A stretch of DNA of 64,000 nt, from assembly GCA_963784995.1 (NCBI GenBank), contig CAWATZ010000003.1, forward strand, positions 1,240,001 to 1,304,000, written 5' to 3'. Numbering within the stretch: the stretch's first letter is position 1; each line of letters begins with the position of its first letter. The notes below the pieces were generated by a model that did no database searches, was not told where the DNA came from, and worked only from the letters and a program-made list of their open reading frames with translations. Made by a program: the position numbers and the translations under genes. Source of the stretch: CAWATZ01 sp963784995. GTDB taxonomy: Bacteria > Planctomycetota > Planctomycetia > Gemmatales > Gemmataceae. Positions 16,134-25,156 of this stretch are shown in pieces.

Positions 16134-18496
16134 TCAAGCCACGCGGGGCAACGGCTCGTTCCTGGGCGGTGCCGCCGCGGTCTCCTGGGCCTCTGCCGTC
16201 GGCCAGCAAGCGGACAGGCCGTAGAATCCCAGCGCCACCAGCACCAGATACTGGAAGCCCAGCAGCATCGAGGTGTATTCCGCCAGGCCGCCCAGCATCG
16301 CTCCCGCGACGTTGAAGCCGAACGATCGATCCGGCTGCGCGACGCGGGCAAACGACACCGCGAAGATCACTCCGGCAAACAGGATCGGAGCAAACACCAG
16401 CAGGCAGGCGCCGCCAACCTGCACCGGACGCGGCATGCCCAGGAAGAAGTCCAGGGGTATCAAGGCGTTGAGTATTAGGACCACGGCCAGCCCGAGATAC
16501 CACGGGGTCAACCGCCGGGGCTGCCGCCACAGGACGAAGAGATTGGCGGCCAGGATCATCACCAGGACGGCGAAGAAGACGATGGAGTTGACCATCCAGG
16601 TGCTGCCGAAGAGCAGGGCCACGTGAACCACGGCCTTGGTTTCCACCAGCATGAACCCGGCCCCGAGGAAGAACATCCGGCCGTCAAACGACCAGCGCGC
16701 CGGCGTGCCCTGGCCGCACGCCTGCGTGCGCTCCGGCCGGCAGGCCGGCCTGCGCTCGGCGCGAACAGGCACAGCAGCACCAGCGAGAGACCGCCAATCA
16801 GGATCATGCCCCGGACGGACAGGTCGGGGATCATCGGCCGGCGAAGATAGAGGAACGGCCAGTCATCGGTGGCGGAGCGGAGCGGCTCGGGCGGTTGTTC
16901 CACGCGGGCGACACGAAACCGCAGGCAATCCTCGCCGGCTTTGGTTGCTGCCTGGTCCCCGCCGACAGGGGTCGTGAAGCCATTGGGCATGTCGGGAGTG
17001 GGCGGCACGCCGGCAGGCACTCGATAGTCGCCGTGCCGCTCGAACGCCTGCCGCAGCCATTCGGCGCCGCCTCCGGCAAAGCAAAGGGTGAAACCGCCCG
17101 CCTGGGCCTCGGGCTGGACCACGTCCTGGCTGGGCAGGGTCAGCACCACGGGGGCCGAGCCGAACGCTTCTTCCATTTCCTGGACCAGCCGCGAGACGAT
17201 CCAGCCCTGGCGGAAGAAGTTGTACGCGACAAAGGTGCCGGTCGGCTTGAGGCAGTGCTGCACGTCGGCGAAGGCCTGGCGCGTGAACAGGTAGCTCTCC
17301 AGACGGATGTTGCTGTAGGAGCTGTGCAGTACCAGCGAATCGACCAGCGCAAAGATCACCAGGTCGTACTTGCGGTCGGTGGAGTGGAGGAAGTTTCGGC
17401 CGTCGTCGAGGATCACCCGGACCCGGGGGTCCTGGTAGGGCCGATCGGGATGGTCGCGCTGTCCCAGGGCGTAAATCACCGGATCGATCTCGACGACGTC
17501 GATGCGCACGTCGGCCGGGCCCCACTGCAAGGCCCGACTGACGTCGTTGCCCGAGCCGCCGCCGATGATCAGCACGTCCTTGAACGGCTCGCCGCCGGCG
17601 TCGCGGTTGAGCAGGTGGGGCAGAGCGTAGGCCGGGTATTTCTCCTTGCGGGAGATCATCTCCTGGTGGCCAATCAGGTTGACGGCGATGGTCCGCTGCG
17701 GCGGACCGCTGTAATTGACGCGGTAGTAGGGCGACCAGTAGGTCTCCTTGCTGATGCTGGCAAAGCGTGCCCGCAGTTCGCTGGGCAGCAGCGTCAAGGC
17801 CGGCACCAGCAGCGCGGCCGCCACGGCTCCCCAGGCCAGCCGGGTCAGGGGGCGCGGCAGGCTTTGCCACAGGAACCAGAGGAGGCCCGCGGCGATGGGC
17901 AGGAACCACCAGACCGGGGACAGCTGATACCACGAACAGCCGGCAAACAGCACGATGCCGGTGATGCTGCCCAGGATGTTGATGGTGTAGGCTTGCAGTC
18001 GATGGGGCACGGCCTTCAGGGCCCGGCCCAGGACCTGGCCGGGACCGACCATGATCAGGGTGATCAGCAGGAAGAAGAGGGCGACAATCACCTCGACCGG
18101 AATGGCGAACCGGGCCAGGTCGGCGGTGTGGTATTCCGTGCCGAAATAGACCATCTGCGGCGATTGCTGATGGCCGACGTCGATGACCCGGGCCAGGGAG
18201 GAATGAATGCCTTCCATGCCCGTGGCGGCCACGAGAGCGCCGCCGAGCAGGAGCGGCGTCAGGACCAGGTAATTGCGGCGGTGATGGACGGCCAGGCAAC
18301 CCAGCGACATGCCCAGGAAGCAGGCCAGCAGCACGGTATTGGTCAGGAACGTCAGAAACAGCACGTGAGCGGGGAACCAGCGAATGCAGGCCAGCTCCAG
18401 GAACAGGAGCAGCACGCTGATCAGGAACAGGTCCAGCCGGGGATGAGAGGGCGCTGCGGTCGCCGGTTGGTCGTCGGCTTTCCAGTCCGTGGACAT
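16134..18496 (-). CDS. Membrane-bound spermidine-synthase-like protein, frameshifted near the end
   Basis: Starts MSTDWKADDQPATAAPSHPR at 18496. Residues 25-260 hold several membrane helices (LFLISVLLLFLELACIRWFP and others). Residues about 300-450 form a spermine/spermidine-synthase-type Rossmann fold: DVLIIGGGSGNDVSRALQWG, VDVVEIDPVIYALGQRD-like D-x-V-E-I-D-P, and LDDGRNFLHSTDRKYDLVIF. C-terminal helices (MFFLGAGFMLVETKAVVHVA) lie in another frame; the change is at or next to the 42-nt repeat at 16714-16755. The substrate cannot be read; membrane proteins of this type are not proven aminopropyltransferases. Confidence 0.8.
16714..16755 (-). repeat. 42-nt intragenic repeat, copy 1
   Basis: On the minus strand this begins GCGCAGGCCGGCCTGCCG and is identical to 51493-51534. 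It is made of two small palindromes (around GGCCGGCC and CGCACG/CGTGCG). It lies in the reading frame of the spermidine-synthase-like protein, where the frame changes. Confidence 0.8.
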
Positions 18497-18597
18497 CCGT
18501 TGCTCCTTCCATGGAACTGATGGGGATGCAAAACCTGAGGAGGAATTATCCGCGGAAGCGGGTCACGGGATCAAGGGGAATTGTCGGGCCGATCCAA

Positions 18598-18643
18598 AAG
18601 CCGCTTGCGGCTTCAGCGCACCAAGCGAAGCCGCAAGCGGCTT
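18598..18643. repeat. 17-bp inverted repeat
   Basis: Arms 18598-18614 and 18627-18643 (AAGCCGCTTGCGGCTTC and its complement) around a 12-nt loop, between two minus-strand genes. It may end the zinc-ribbon gene transcript that stops at 18653. Confidence 0.6.
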
Positions 18644-18652
18644 GATGGCCGC

Positions 18653-19678
18653 TCACGTCAGCAGCTCGATCTTCGGCAGCGGTCGATTCGGACTGCGCTG
18701 GAGAATCCAGTAGGTCAGGCCGGCACAGGTGATCACCACCAGGTGCAGGACAAAGGCGAGCCAGAGCCAGGCCGTCCGCGCCAGGAACCCCAACTTGATC
18801 CCCCGCCTGGCTTCGGTCAGGTCTTTCTCGACCGAGTTGGCATCCTTCACAATGGGGATGTCCGTATCGACTTTTTTGGCCCAGACGCTCTCCAGGTCAA
18901 AGCCCAGGATCAGCTGCAGCACGAGGAAGAAAAAGACCAGGAGATTAGCCACGGCCACGAGGCCCCAGCGGTAGGGCATCAATTGCTCCAACCAGGACGG
19001 CAGGCGTGGCAGCTTCAGGTAGGGCAGGATGATGACCCCGATGGTAATGACCAGCGTGGGCAGGAAAAGGAACAGATAGAAGATGGACAGCACGCTGGCG
19101 CCCACCTCGGGCACCTGAGCGATCTCTTTGAGATTGTTGTTTGGATCGCCTTGGGCGAAGGCGGCCTGCCAGGCACTCTGGCGAAACGCCGCGACTCCGC
19201 CCGGGAAGAGCCCAACCCAGGTGAAGAAGATCTGCAAGATAAAGATGAGTACCACGCACACCGGCGCCACCCACTGAAGCACCTTCGGGCTGAACCAGAG
19301 TGTGCGCGTCCGGGTGTAGCCCACCGGCGGCAGCGTGACGGACTTCGAGGGCCCCGGCGTCGGTTCCGGAGTGATCGACTCGGGAGCAGTGCTGGCCGGC
19401 GCGGGTGGCGGTGCGGGCGGCGGAGGCAGGGGCGTGGAGACCGGTTCCTGCTTGAGGCCATAGGTGTCGGACGGCGAAAAGGAGGGGGCGGGAGGCGAGG
19501 TCGGCGGTGCTGGGGGCGGCGCGGGCGGCAGCCTTGGCTCCGGCTCGGACATTGCCGGCGCGGGCGGCAGGGCCGGCACCGTGAACGTGCCCGCACACAG
19601 CGGACACTTCATCAGCTGCCCGGCGTATTGCTCGGGAACAGTGAGCATCTTCTGACAGTTGGGACACAGCAGATTCAT
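18653..19678 (-). CDS. Zinc-ribbon, proline-rich membrane protein
   Basis: 341 residues. Residues 4-33 are a MJ0042-type zinc ribbon (LLCPNCQKMLTVPEQYAG, MKCPLCAGTF). Residues 35-120 are extremely rich in Pro and Ala, a flexible linker. Four membrane helices follow (VLQWVAPVCVVLIFILQIFF, LSIFYLFLFLPTLVITIGVI, ANLLVFFFLVLQLILGF, and one at the end). This layout is frequent in planctomycetes; the function is unknown. Separated from nnrD by a hairpin at 19706-19737. Confidence 0.75.
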   Translation of the reverse strand: MNLLCPNCQKMLTVPEQYAGQLMKCPLCAGTFTVPALPPAPAMSEPEPRLPPAPPPAPPTSPPAPSFSPSDTYGLKQEPVSTPLPPPPAPPPAPASTAPESITPEPTPGPSKSVTLPPVGYTRTRTLWFSPKVLQWVAPVCVVLIFILQIFFTWVGLFPGGVAAFRQSAWQAAFAQGDPNNNLKEIAQVPEVGASVLSIFYLFLFLPTLVITIGVIILPYLKLPRLPSWLEQLMPYRWGLVAVANLLVFFFLVLQLILGFDLESVWAKKVDTDIPIVKDANSVEKDLTEARRGIKLGFLARTAWLWLAFVLHLVVITCAGLTYWILQRSPNRPLPKIELLT

Positions 19679-19705
19679 CGGTTCAGCTGCCTCCAGCTAT
19701 TACCC

Positions 19706-19737
19706 AAGTGGGACGGGCTTCCCAGCCCGTCCTACTT
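19706..19737. terminator. 14-bp hairpin
   Basis: AAGTGGGACGGGCT pairs with AGCCCGTCCTACTT (one G-T pair) around TCCC. It lies after nnrD on the minus strand and before the zinc-ribbon gene. Confidence 0.5.
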
Positions 19738-19848
19738 GTCGGGAGGATCTCCCGGGGACCACTCAAACCCAACGGAGCAAAAGCGTATCCGCCCGGCGGG
19801 CAACAGTCCAGAGCAGCTGGAGCGAATCGGCAAGAAAGGCACTTTCGC

Positions 19849-20718
19849 CTACCGCGCTCGTTCCCGAAAGGCCAGCGGCAGATCGTGGAGCAGGTCCGAC
19901 GCGATCAGCCCCGTCTCGCTCAGCCGATCCCGGGCCAGGTCGCCCGCCAGGCCGTGCAGGAACACCCCCAGCTGGGCCGCCGCGAACGGCTCCAGTCCCT
20001 GGGCCAGCAGGGCCGCGATCAGCCCCGTCAGGACGTCGCCGCAGCCGCCTGTCGCCATGCCTGGGTTGCCCGTTGAGTTGATGAAGAGACGCCGGCCATC
20101 CGTCACGATGGTCCCATGCCCCTTGAGGACCAGCACCAGGCGATGCGTGGCCGCGTACTCGAGGGCCAGCTGCTGCCGGTGGGCCTGCACCTGTCTGGTG
20201 TCCAGCCCGGTGAGCCGGCCGAACTCGCCCGGGTGCGGCGTCAGCACCAGGCCCGGCCGGCGGGCGAACACTTCCTGAAGCAGTACCAGCCCGTTGAGGC
20301 CATCCGCGTCCAGGACCAGCGGCTGGCGGGTCTTCTCCAGCACTTCAACCAGCAGGGCCGACAGGGCCGGACTCTGCCCCAGCCCCGGGCCGACGGCCAG
20401 CGCGGTGGCTCCCTCGGCGACCCGGCACAACGGGTCCAGGGCCTCGGTCGCCAGCCGGCCGTCTTCCTGCGGCATGGGGCTGGTCATGTAGCAAGGATTG
20501 GCCCCGGCGACGATAGGCAAGATCTCCTGGGGGACCGCCAGGGTGACCAGGCCGGCCCCGCCGCGCAAGGCGGCGCTGGCGCAGAGGACCGCGGCGCCGG
20601 ACATGCCCCGGCTGCCGGCGATCACCACCACCCGGCCGAACAGGCCCTTGTGGGCGTCGGCGGGACGGGGCGGCAGTCGCGGCAGGTCAAGGACCAGCTC
20701 CGGAGCGGATGACGGCAT
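19849..20718 (-). CDS. nnrD: ADP/ATP-dependent NAD(P)H-hydrate dehydratase
   Basis: 289 residues from ATG 20718 (MPSSAPELVLDLPRLPPRPA); an upstream in-frame start at 20742 is possible. It repairs hydrated NADH/NADPH in the cytoplasm. It has the ribokinase-like YjeF C-terminal fold: KGLFGRVVVIAGSRGMSGAA near the start, TPHPGEFGRLTG, VLKGHGTIVTDG, and the catalytic end block NPGMATGGCGDVLTG with the Asp. The N-terminal epimerase half is absent, so this is the stand-alone form. Confidence 0.93.
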   Translation of the reverse strand: MPSSAPELVLDLPRLPPRPADAHKGLFGRVVVIAGSRGMSGAAVLCASAALRGGAGLVTLAVPQEILPIVAGANPCYMTSPMPQEDGRLATEALDPLCRVAEGATALAVGPGLGQSPALSALLVEVLEKTRQPLVLDADGLNGLVLLQEVFARRPGLVLTPHPGEFGRLTGLDTRQVQAHRQQLALEYAATHRLVLVLKGHGTIVTDGRRLFINSTGNPGMATGGCGDVLTGLIAALLAQGLEPFAAAQLGVFLHGLAGDLARDRLSETGLIASDLLHDLPLAFRERAR

Positions 20719-20760
20719 GGATGCAACGCCTTGGGGCAGCACGCATTTCGGGACGAATCC

Positions 20761-20790
20761 TCCCGTGGGTGCGCTGCGCGACCCACGGGA
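20761..20790. terminator. 10-bp hairpin
   Basis: TCCCGTGGGT (20761-20770) pairs with ACCCACGGGA (20781-20790) around GCGCTGCGCG. It lies between the esterase stop and the nnrD start on the minus strand. Confidence 0.5.
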
Positions 20791-20841
20791 ACTTTATAGC
20801 CATCCCGCTCACGACGGCGAGGCTTGCCGTGCGAGCCCGGC

Positions 20842-22062
20842 TCACTTCCGCTCGAACACCTGCGGCTTGTATCCCGGCAGGGCGGTCTTCTCGATCGCGA
20901 ACGCGAAGATCCAGGTCGGCTGCTCGGCCTTGCAATCGTTGTCGCTGGTGACCAGCAGCAGGAGCCGGCCATCGGCCAGGTCCGGGCCAAAGGCGATGCC
21001 CTCAACCTTGGCGGGAAACTGCGGCCCCGCCAGACCGAAGGCTGGATCGAGCAGGTCCAGGAACGGCTTCCTGGTCACCGGCCGAACGCCTTCTGGGATT
21101 CCCTTCACCGGCAGCTCGGCCAGGTCGCTGATGTCGCTGGCGTCCTTGACGTCGATCAGTATCAGCTTCTTTATGCGGGCGTCCGTCCCTTCCCTGGTGT
21201 CGCGCTCGAACACCAGGAATTGCGTCTCGTTGACCGCCACCATCTCGTTGACGCCGTTGCTTGCCGTCTCCAGCGGGTAGAGGAACTCCCTCGGCTTGCC
21301 CTTGCCGACTGGCATTTCCAGGATGCGGACGTTGAGCCCTTCCTTGAGGGATTTGGCCCCGACACGGTCCTGGAGGAGCGGGCTCTGCAGGATGGCGTAG
21401 AGCTTGCTGCCGTCGGGCGAGATGGCCAGCCCCTCGAAGCCCCGGTTGGTCGCCCGACCGGAAGTGTTGTGCGGTGGCTGCTCCAGTTCCGCAGTCGCTC
21501 CCGGCTTGCGGATCAGGAACTTCTTCGGAACGTCAAACACCTTGAGCCGCTTGCCATCCCGGCTGAACTCCCACAGGAAAGGTCCGTACTCATCGGAAAG
21601 AAACACCGTGCCCATCCGGCCGACGCGCATGCCCTCGGGGTCGAAGCGCAGCCCAGCAGGCGAATTGGTCCTGTCGAACTCCGTGGCCAGGCCGACCAGG
21701 TTGTCTCCCTCCTCGTTGCGCAGCAGGGTGGTCGAGAGCAGGGTTGGCGAGACGGTTTTCGCTTTTGCATCCACGACGATCTCGAAGGTGTGGAACCGGC
21801 AGAACCAGCGCCGGGCGCCGTCGCCGGGGCCGCGGTCCGAGACCAGCAGATAGCGGTTGCCCACGCCGGTGTAAGCGATGGCCGAGCCAAAGCTGCCCAG
21901 CCGATTGTGGGGCGTCCCATCCTTGAGGGTGTCCTTCAGGCCCGACCTGTCGCGAGCGGTGCCGGGGATGCTCACCTTGCCGATCAGCTCGATCTCGGCG
22001 GCACGAGCTGAGGACAGCAGCAGACCGGCAACCAGGGCCGGAAGGACAACACGAACGGGCAT
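20842..22062 (-). CDS. Phytase-type esterase-like secreted protein
   Basis: 406 residues. A signal peptide is clear (MPVRVVLPALVAGLLLSSARA). The mature part matches the esterase-like-activity-of-phytase family: YLLVSDRGPGDGARRWF, FDPEGMRVGRMGTVFLSDEY, FEGLAISPDGSKLYAILQSP, with the D-R-G, E-G and S-D-E-Y-G motifs of its propeller. It probably acts outside the cytoplasm on phosphate or other esters; the substrate is unproven. It is divergent from the toxin-antitoxin genes to the right. Confidence 0.85.
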   Translation of the reverse strand: MPVRVVLPALVAGLLLSSARAAEIELIGKVSIPGTARDRSGLKDTLKDGTPHNRLGSFGSAIAYTGVGNRYLLVSDRGPGDGARRWFCRFHTFEIVVDAKAKTVSPTLLSTTLLRNEEGDNLVGLATEFDRTNSPAGLRFDPEGMRVGRMGTVFLSDEYGPFLWEFSRDGKRLKVFDVPKKFLIRKPGATAELEQPPHNTSGRATNRGFEGLAISPDGSKLYAILQSPLLQDRVGAKSLKEGLNVRILEMPVGKGKPREFLYPLETASNGVNEMVAVNETQFLVFERDTREGTDARIKKLILIDVKDASDISDLAELPVKGIPEGVRPVTRKPFLDLLDPAFGLAGPQFPAKVEGIAFGPDLADGRLLLLVTSDNDCKAEQPTWIFAFAIEKTALPGYKPQVFERK

Positions 22063-22237
22063 GGCAATCCTTTCGCAAAAAGACTTTGAGAGGGCGTTCC
22101 CCCATGATACCCGGCTCGACAGGAGATACCTACGGAATTGCGAAATGTGGATGAAGAAAGATTGGCGGCCGCAGCATTGATTCTTCTCGATGCGCGGTAT
22201 ACTGCCGTCAGAGGTATCTCACAGGAAGAGGTGACGG

Positions 22238-22471
22238 ATGGTTGCTCATGGTCGTGTGCAAAATGGCGTCGTGGTGCTGGACAAAGGCGTTCAGTTTCCG
22301 GAAGGACAGGAAGTGATTGTCCTCGGACGTGGAACGGCAGAGAGCGAACCCGGATTGCCGGCGCGGCCGCACAGCGTCCTGGACATCCCGACGGTTAGTC
22401 TTGGTCGCGTGCTGCGCCCGCTGAATGCCGATGACGACTTGCTCGGTGAAATGCTGGATGACCGCCCATGA
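22238..22471 (+). CDS. VapB-type antitoxin candidate
   Basis: 77 residues with ATG 22238 after AGGAAGAGG. The N-terminal GRVQNGVVVLDKGVQFPEGQ resembles the AF2212/AbrB-like beta strands of short antitoxins, and the C-terminal part (LGRVLRPLNADDDLLGEMLD) is an acidic helix suited to binding a PIN toxin. It overlaps the toxin start (ATGATT at 22468) as in standard pairs. Identified mainly by context. Confidence 0.65.
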   Translation: MVAHGRVQNGVVVLDKGVQFPEGQEVIVLGRGTAESEPGLPARPHSVLDIPTVSLGRVLRPLNADDDLLGEMLDDRP

Positions 22472-22923
22472 TTCATGGTCTCGATACGGGCTTTCTCGTG
22501 GCAGCGGAGGTGGCGGAGCATGCCGACCACACGGATGCTCGGGCCACATTGGCCCGGCTGGTTGGCGCGGGCGACAAGATCGCCATCGCTCCCCAGGTGC
22601 TGGCGGAATTCATTCACATCGTGACCGACCCCCGCCGCTTCACGCATCCGCTCGACATCGTGGCAGCCCGGCGACTGGCCGAGCAATGGTGGATAGCAAG
22701 CGACGTTGTCCCGGTTTTTCCCGACGATGGTGCAACGCGGCAGTTTCTCAGGTGGCTGGTGCAATTTGCTCTGGGCCGCAAGCGCCTGCTGGACACTCTG
22801 CTTGCCGCAACCTATCACCAGGCTGGGATACGCTCTCTGCTCACGACGAACCCGGCCGACTTCGGAGTGTTCGGTGTGTTCACTTGCATCACACCGAAGA
22901 CTGCTCCTCCTGCAACTCCGTGA
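22468..22923 (+). CDS. PIN-domain ribonuclease toxin (VapC type)
   Basis: 151 residues. PIN features: the first acidic residue in GLDTGFLVAAEVAEHADHTD, APQVLAEFIHIVTDPRRFTH with the second Glu, and LGRKRLLDTLLAATYHQAGI with the Asp, followed by LLTTNPADFGVFG. These acidic residues would hold Mg and cut RNA. It pairs with the overlapping upstream gene. Confidence 0.85.
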   Translation: MIHGLDTGFLVAAEVAEHADHTDARATLARLVGAGDKIAIAPQVLAEFIHIVTDPRRFTHPLDIVAARRLAEQWWIASDVVPVFPDDGATRQFLRWLVQFALGRKRLLDTLLAATYHQAGIRSLLTTNPADFGVFGVFTCITPKTAPPATP

Positions 22924-22991
22924 CTGCAATACCTTTCAGCATCCCGGTTTGGTTCTTCATGATGCGTTTTTCCCCCGACCGCCCCAGGAAA

Positions 22992-23263
22992 ATGCGGATG
23001 ACGGAGACCGGACGGCCCATTCAGACCCTGACCGGGCACAAGTTGCGTGTCTGGCGGCTGGCGTTCAGCCAGGACGGTAACCGGCTGGCGTCGGCCAGCG
23101 AGGACGAAACGGCCAGGGCGTGGGACGCCGGCAGCGGCAAGGAAACGGCCCGTCTCAAGGGGCACGGCAAGTGGGTTCAGGACGCGGCGACAAGACCGTC
23201 ATGATCTGGAACGCCGGCAGCGGTCAGGAAATCGCCACGTTTTCCGGTCACACCGATGAAGAC
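22992..23263 (+). pseudogene. WD40 repeat remnant
   Basis: A short coding-like stretch reads IQTLTGHKLRVWRLAFSQDG, then LASASEDETARAWDAGSGKE and, after a frame change near 23170, DKTVMIWNAGSGQEIATFSG. It covers about two WD40 blades with no proper start or end. Likely debris of a WD40 protein like those at 28-37 kb. Confidence 0.7.
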
Positions 23264-23306
23264 GGTGGCGCACCTTCACAAGGAGCTTCTCCTGTCAGAT
23301 TCTCTC

Positions 23307-24950
23307 TCAGGCGAGCCGGACACGATCACCAAATCGTTCGCGAAGCATGACGCCAGTGCTGTTACAATAGCCGTTGCGGTACAGGGACAGTTCGCGCAAC
23401 CCAGCCAGGTGAAGAGATTCCGCCAGCGCCCTGCCACCCTCGTCGCCAACTTCGCAGCCGCACATCGAGAGGACCCGCAGTCCGCCCGCACGTGGAGAGG
23501 AGGCCAGCGAGCGGGCACCTTCATTGCCGATGCACTCTTCCAGCCACAGTTCCTTGAGGTTCGCCAGCAGTGGGGACTCCGCCAGAGCTATCGCTCCGCG
23601 GGCCGTCAGGCCCGTCTGACGCAACCACAGCGACTTCAGGCCCGGCAAACCGGGCCCCGCCAGCAGGCATTCCAGTCCTTCGTCGCCCAGAAGGGGGAGG
23701 TGGCAGAGATCGAGCTTTTCCAGGCAAGGGAATGACTTGTGTGCCAGCGACCTCATCCCTTCCGGTCCCACACTCGCATTCCACAATCCCAGGGATGTGA
23801 GAGCCGGCGCGTGGTGCAATGCCTCGATGCCTTGATCGGTAATGCTCTCGTCATTGAGCGTGAGGTGTCGCAGCCCTGGCCAGAAGACGGCCTCTCCCAG
23901 CACGCCGATGCCGACGGTGGTGACGCCGTTGTGGCACAACCACAGTTCCTGTAACCCAGCCAGGTACGGCGAGCGGGCCAGCGTCCGCACCCCCTCGTCA
24001 CCCAGGGCGAAGCTTTGCAGCACGAGCTTCTTGAGCGACGCCAGTTGTGGAGCGGAAGCGAGGGCTGAGGCGCCCTCTTGCCCGACGTTGGAGTCCGACA
24101 CGTTCAAATCGGTCAATCGTCGCAAGTGGGAAGCTTCCGCAAGCATCCGAGCGACGATCGCGCCAGAGAATGCGTTCAGTTCCAGATCGAGACGTTCCAG
24201 TCCGCAACAGGAGGGGGAAGCCAGCAAGGCCCTCATGCCGACTTCTCCGATGTCGTTCCACCCCAACCCTAACGACCGCAGCTTTGGCAGCAAAGGGGAT
24301 TCAGCCAGAATGAGCGCGCTATCGTCGCGGAGGTGGTTGCAATGGAGGGTTAATTGCTTCAGAGAGGAAAGGTAGGGTGACAGGGCCAGGGCACGGACCC
24401 CGTCCGCACCGATCTGGTCCCCAAGGATGGCCAGGGAATGCAGTCCAGATAGATAAGGTGACTCAGCCAGGCACGCAGTTCCAATGGAGCCGATCCGATT
24501 GCGCGGGCGGGAGCGGATGACCAGTTCGTGCAGGCGTGCCAGTTCGGGGAAACGCGCCAGGCTCGCGACACAGCGCCCATCGGTTGCCCACAAGCGAAGC
24601 GTCCGGATCGGGGCGGCACGCAAGACCGCCAGAACCTGGCTCGCCGGGGCGTCATCCAATTGCACTTCCTCGATCAGCCCGCGGCGAAACTTCGCTTGCG
24701 TTGCGCCCAGCGCCCGCAGCGGCGCACGCCAGCAAGCGCCGTACTCAGCCAGCAAGTCTTCTTCTCGCTCTTGCAGAACTGCTCCGCGAGAGTTGTCCGG
24801 TCCGAGGCGGGCCAACTCAAGCTGCACCCGAATGAACTCGGCGCGTTCCGGCTGCCCGTGGTCATCGAGCCAGTCGGTGAAGATCTGCCGAGGGGTGTCG
24901 TCGTTCGGATTTTGAATGATGTCGTGAAGAAAGGCTTCTTCGTGGGTCAT
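23307..24950 (-). CDS. Leucine-rich-repeat protein with TIGR02996 domain
   Basis: 547 residues from ATG 24950. Residues 1-45 are the TIGR02996 repeat-companion domain (MTHEEAFLHDIIQNPNDDTP, FTDWLDDHGQPERAEFIRVQ), a hallmark of Gemmataceae. From about residue 110 to the end there are some fifteen leucine-rich repeats with the ribonuclease-inhibitor spacing, for example LKQLTLHCNHLRDDSALILA and LRSLGLGWNDIGEVGMRALL. The protein probably binds another protein; no catalytic part is seen. It has no signal peptide, so it is likely cytoplasmic. 24951-25156 has no gene. Confidence 0.9.
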   Translation of the reverse strand: MTHEEAFLHDIIQNPNDDTPRQIFTDWLDDHGQPERAEFIRVQLELARLGPDNSRGAVLQEREEDLLAEYGACWRAPLRALGATQAKFRRGLIEEVQLDDAPASQVLAVLRAAPIRTLRLWATDGRCVASLARFPELARLHELVIRSRPRNRIGSIGTACLAESPYLSGLHSLAILGDQIGADGVRALALSPYLSSLKQLTLHCNHLRDDSALILAESPLLPKLRSLGLGWNDIGEVGMRALLASPSCCGLERLDLELNAFSGAIVARMLAEASHLRRLTDLNVSDSNVGQEGASALASAPQLASLKKLVLQSFALGDEGVRTLARSPYLAGLQELWLCHNGVTTVGIGVLGEAVFWPGLRHLTLNDESITDQGIEALHHAPALTSLGLWNASVGPEGMRSLAHKSFPCLEKLDLCHLPLLGDEGLECLLAGPGLPGLKSLWLRQTGLTARGAIALAESPLLANLKELWLEECIGNEGARSLASSPRAGGLRVLSMCGCEVGDEGGRALAESLHLAGLRELSLYRNGYCNSTGVMLRERFGDRVRLA

Positions 24951-25156
24951 GAGCAGAGGCGCGGCGGCCTCGGGGGTTTGGAGACGCGGTTGGCGTCCGG
25001 GATTTGTTGGGATTGTACGCGACAACGCCCTTCCGGTCCAGAGGGGAATCCGGCCGTTGCAGCCAGAATGCGCTGGACTGTACCCAAAAAGAAAAGGCCA
25101 AACCAAAGCGGCAGAGCAAAGCTACTGCCGCACTCCAACATCGGCCAAAGTGGAGC

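Noticed and set aside
16895..18520. 541-codon plus-strand frame opposite the spermidine-synthase-like gene
   Set aside because: Antisense shadow; the minus strand has clear motifs.
18581..20278. 565-codon plus-strand frame
   Set aside because: Runs across the zinc-ribbon gene, a hairpin and nnrD on the opposite strand; no domain recognised.
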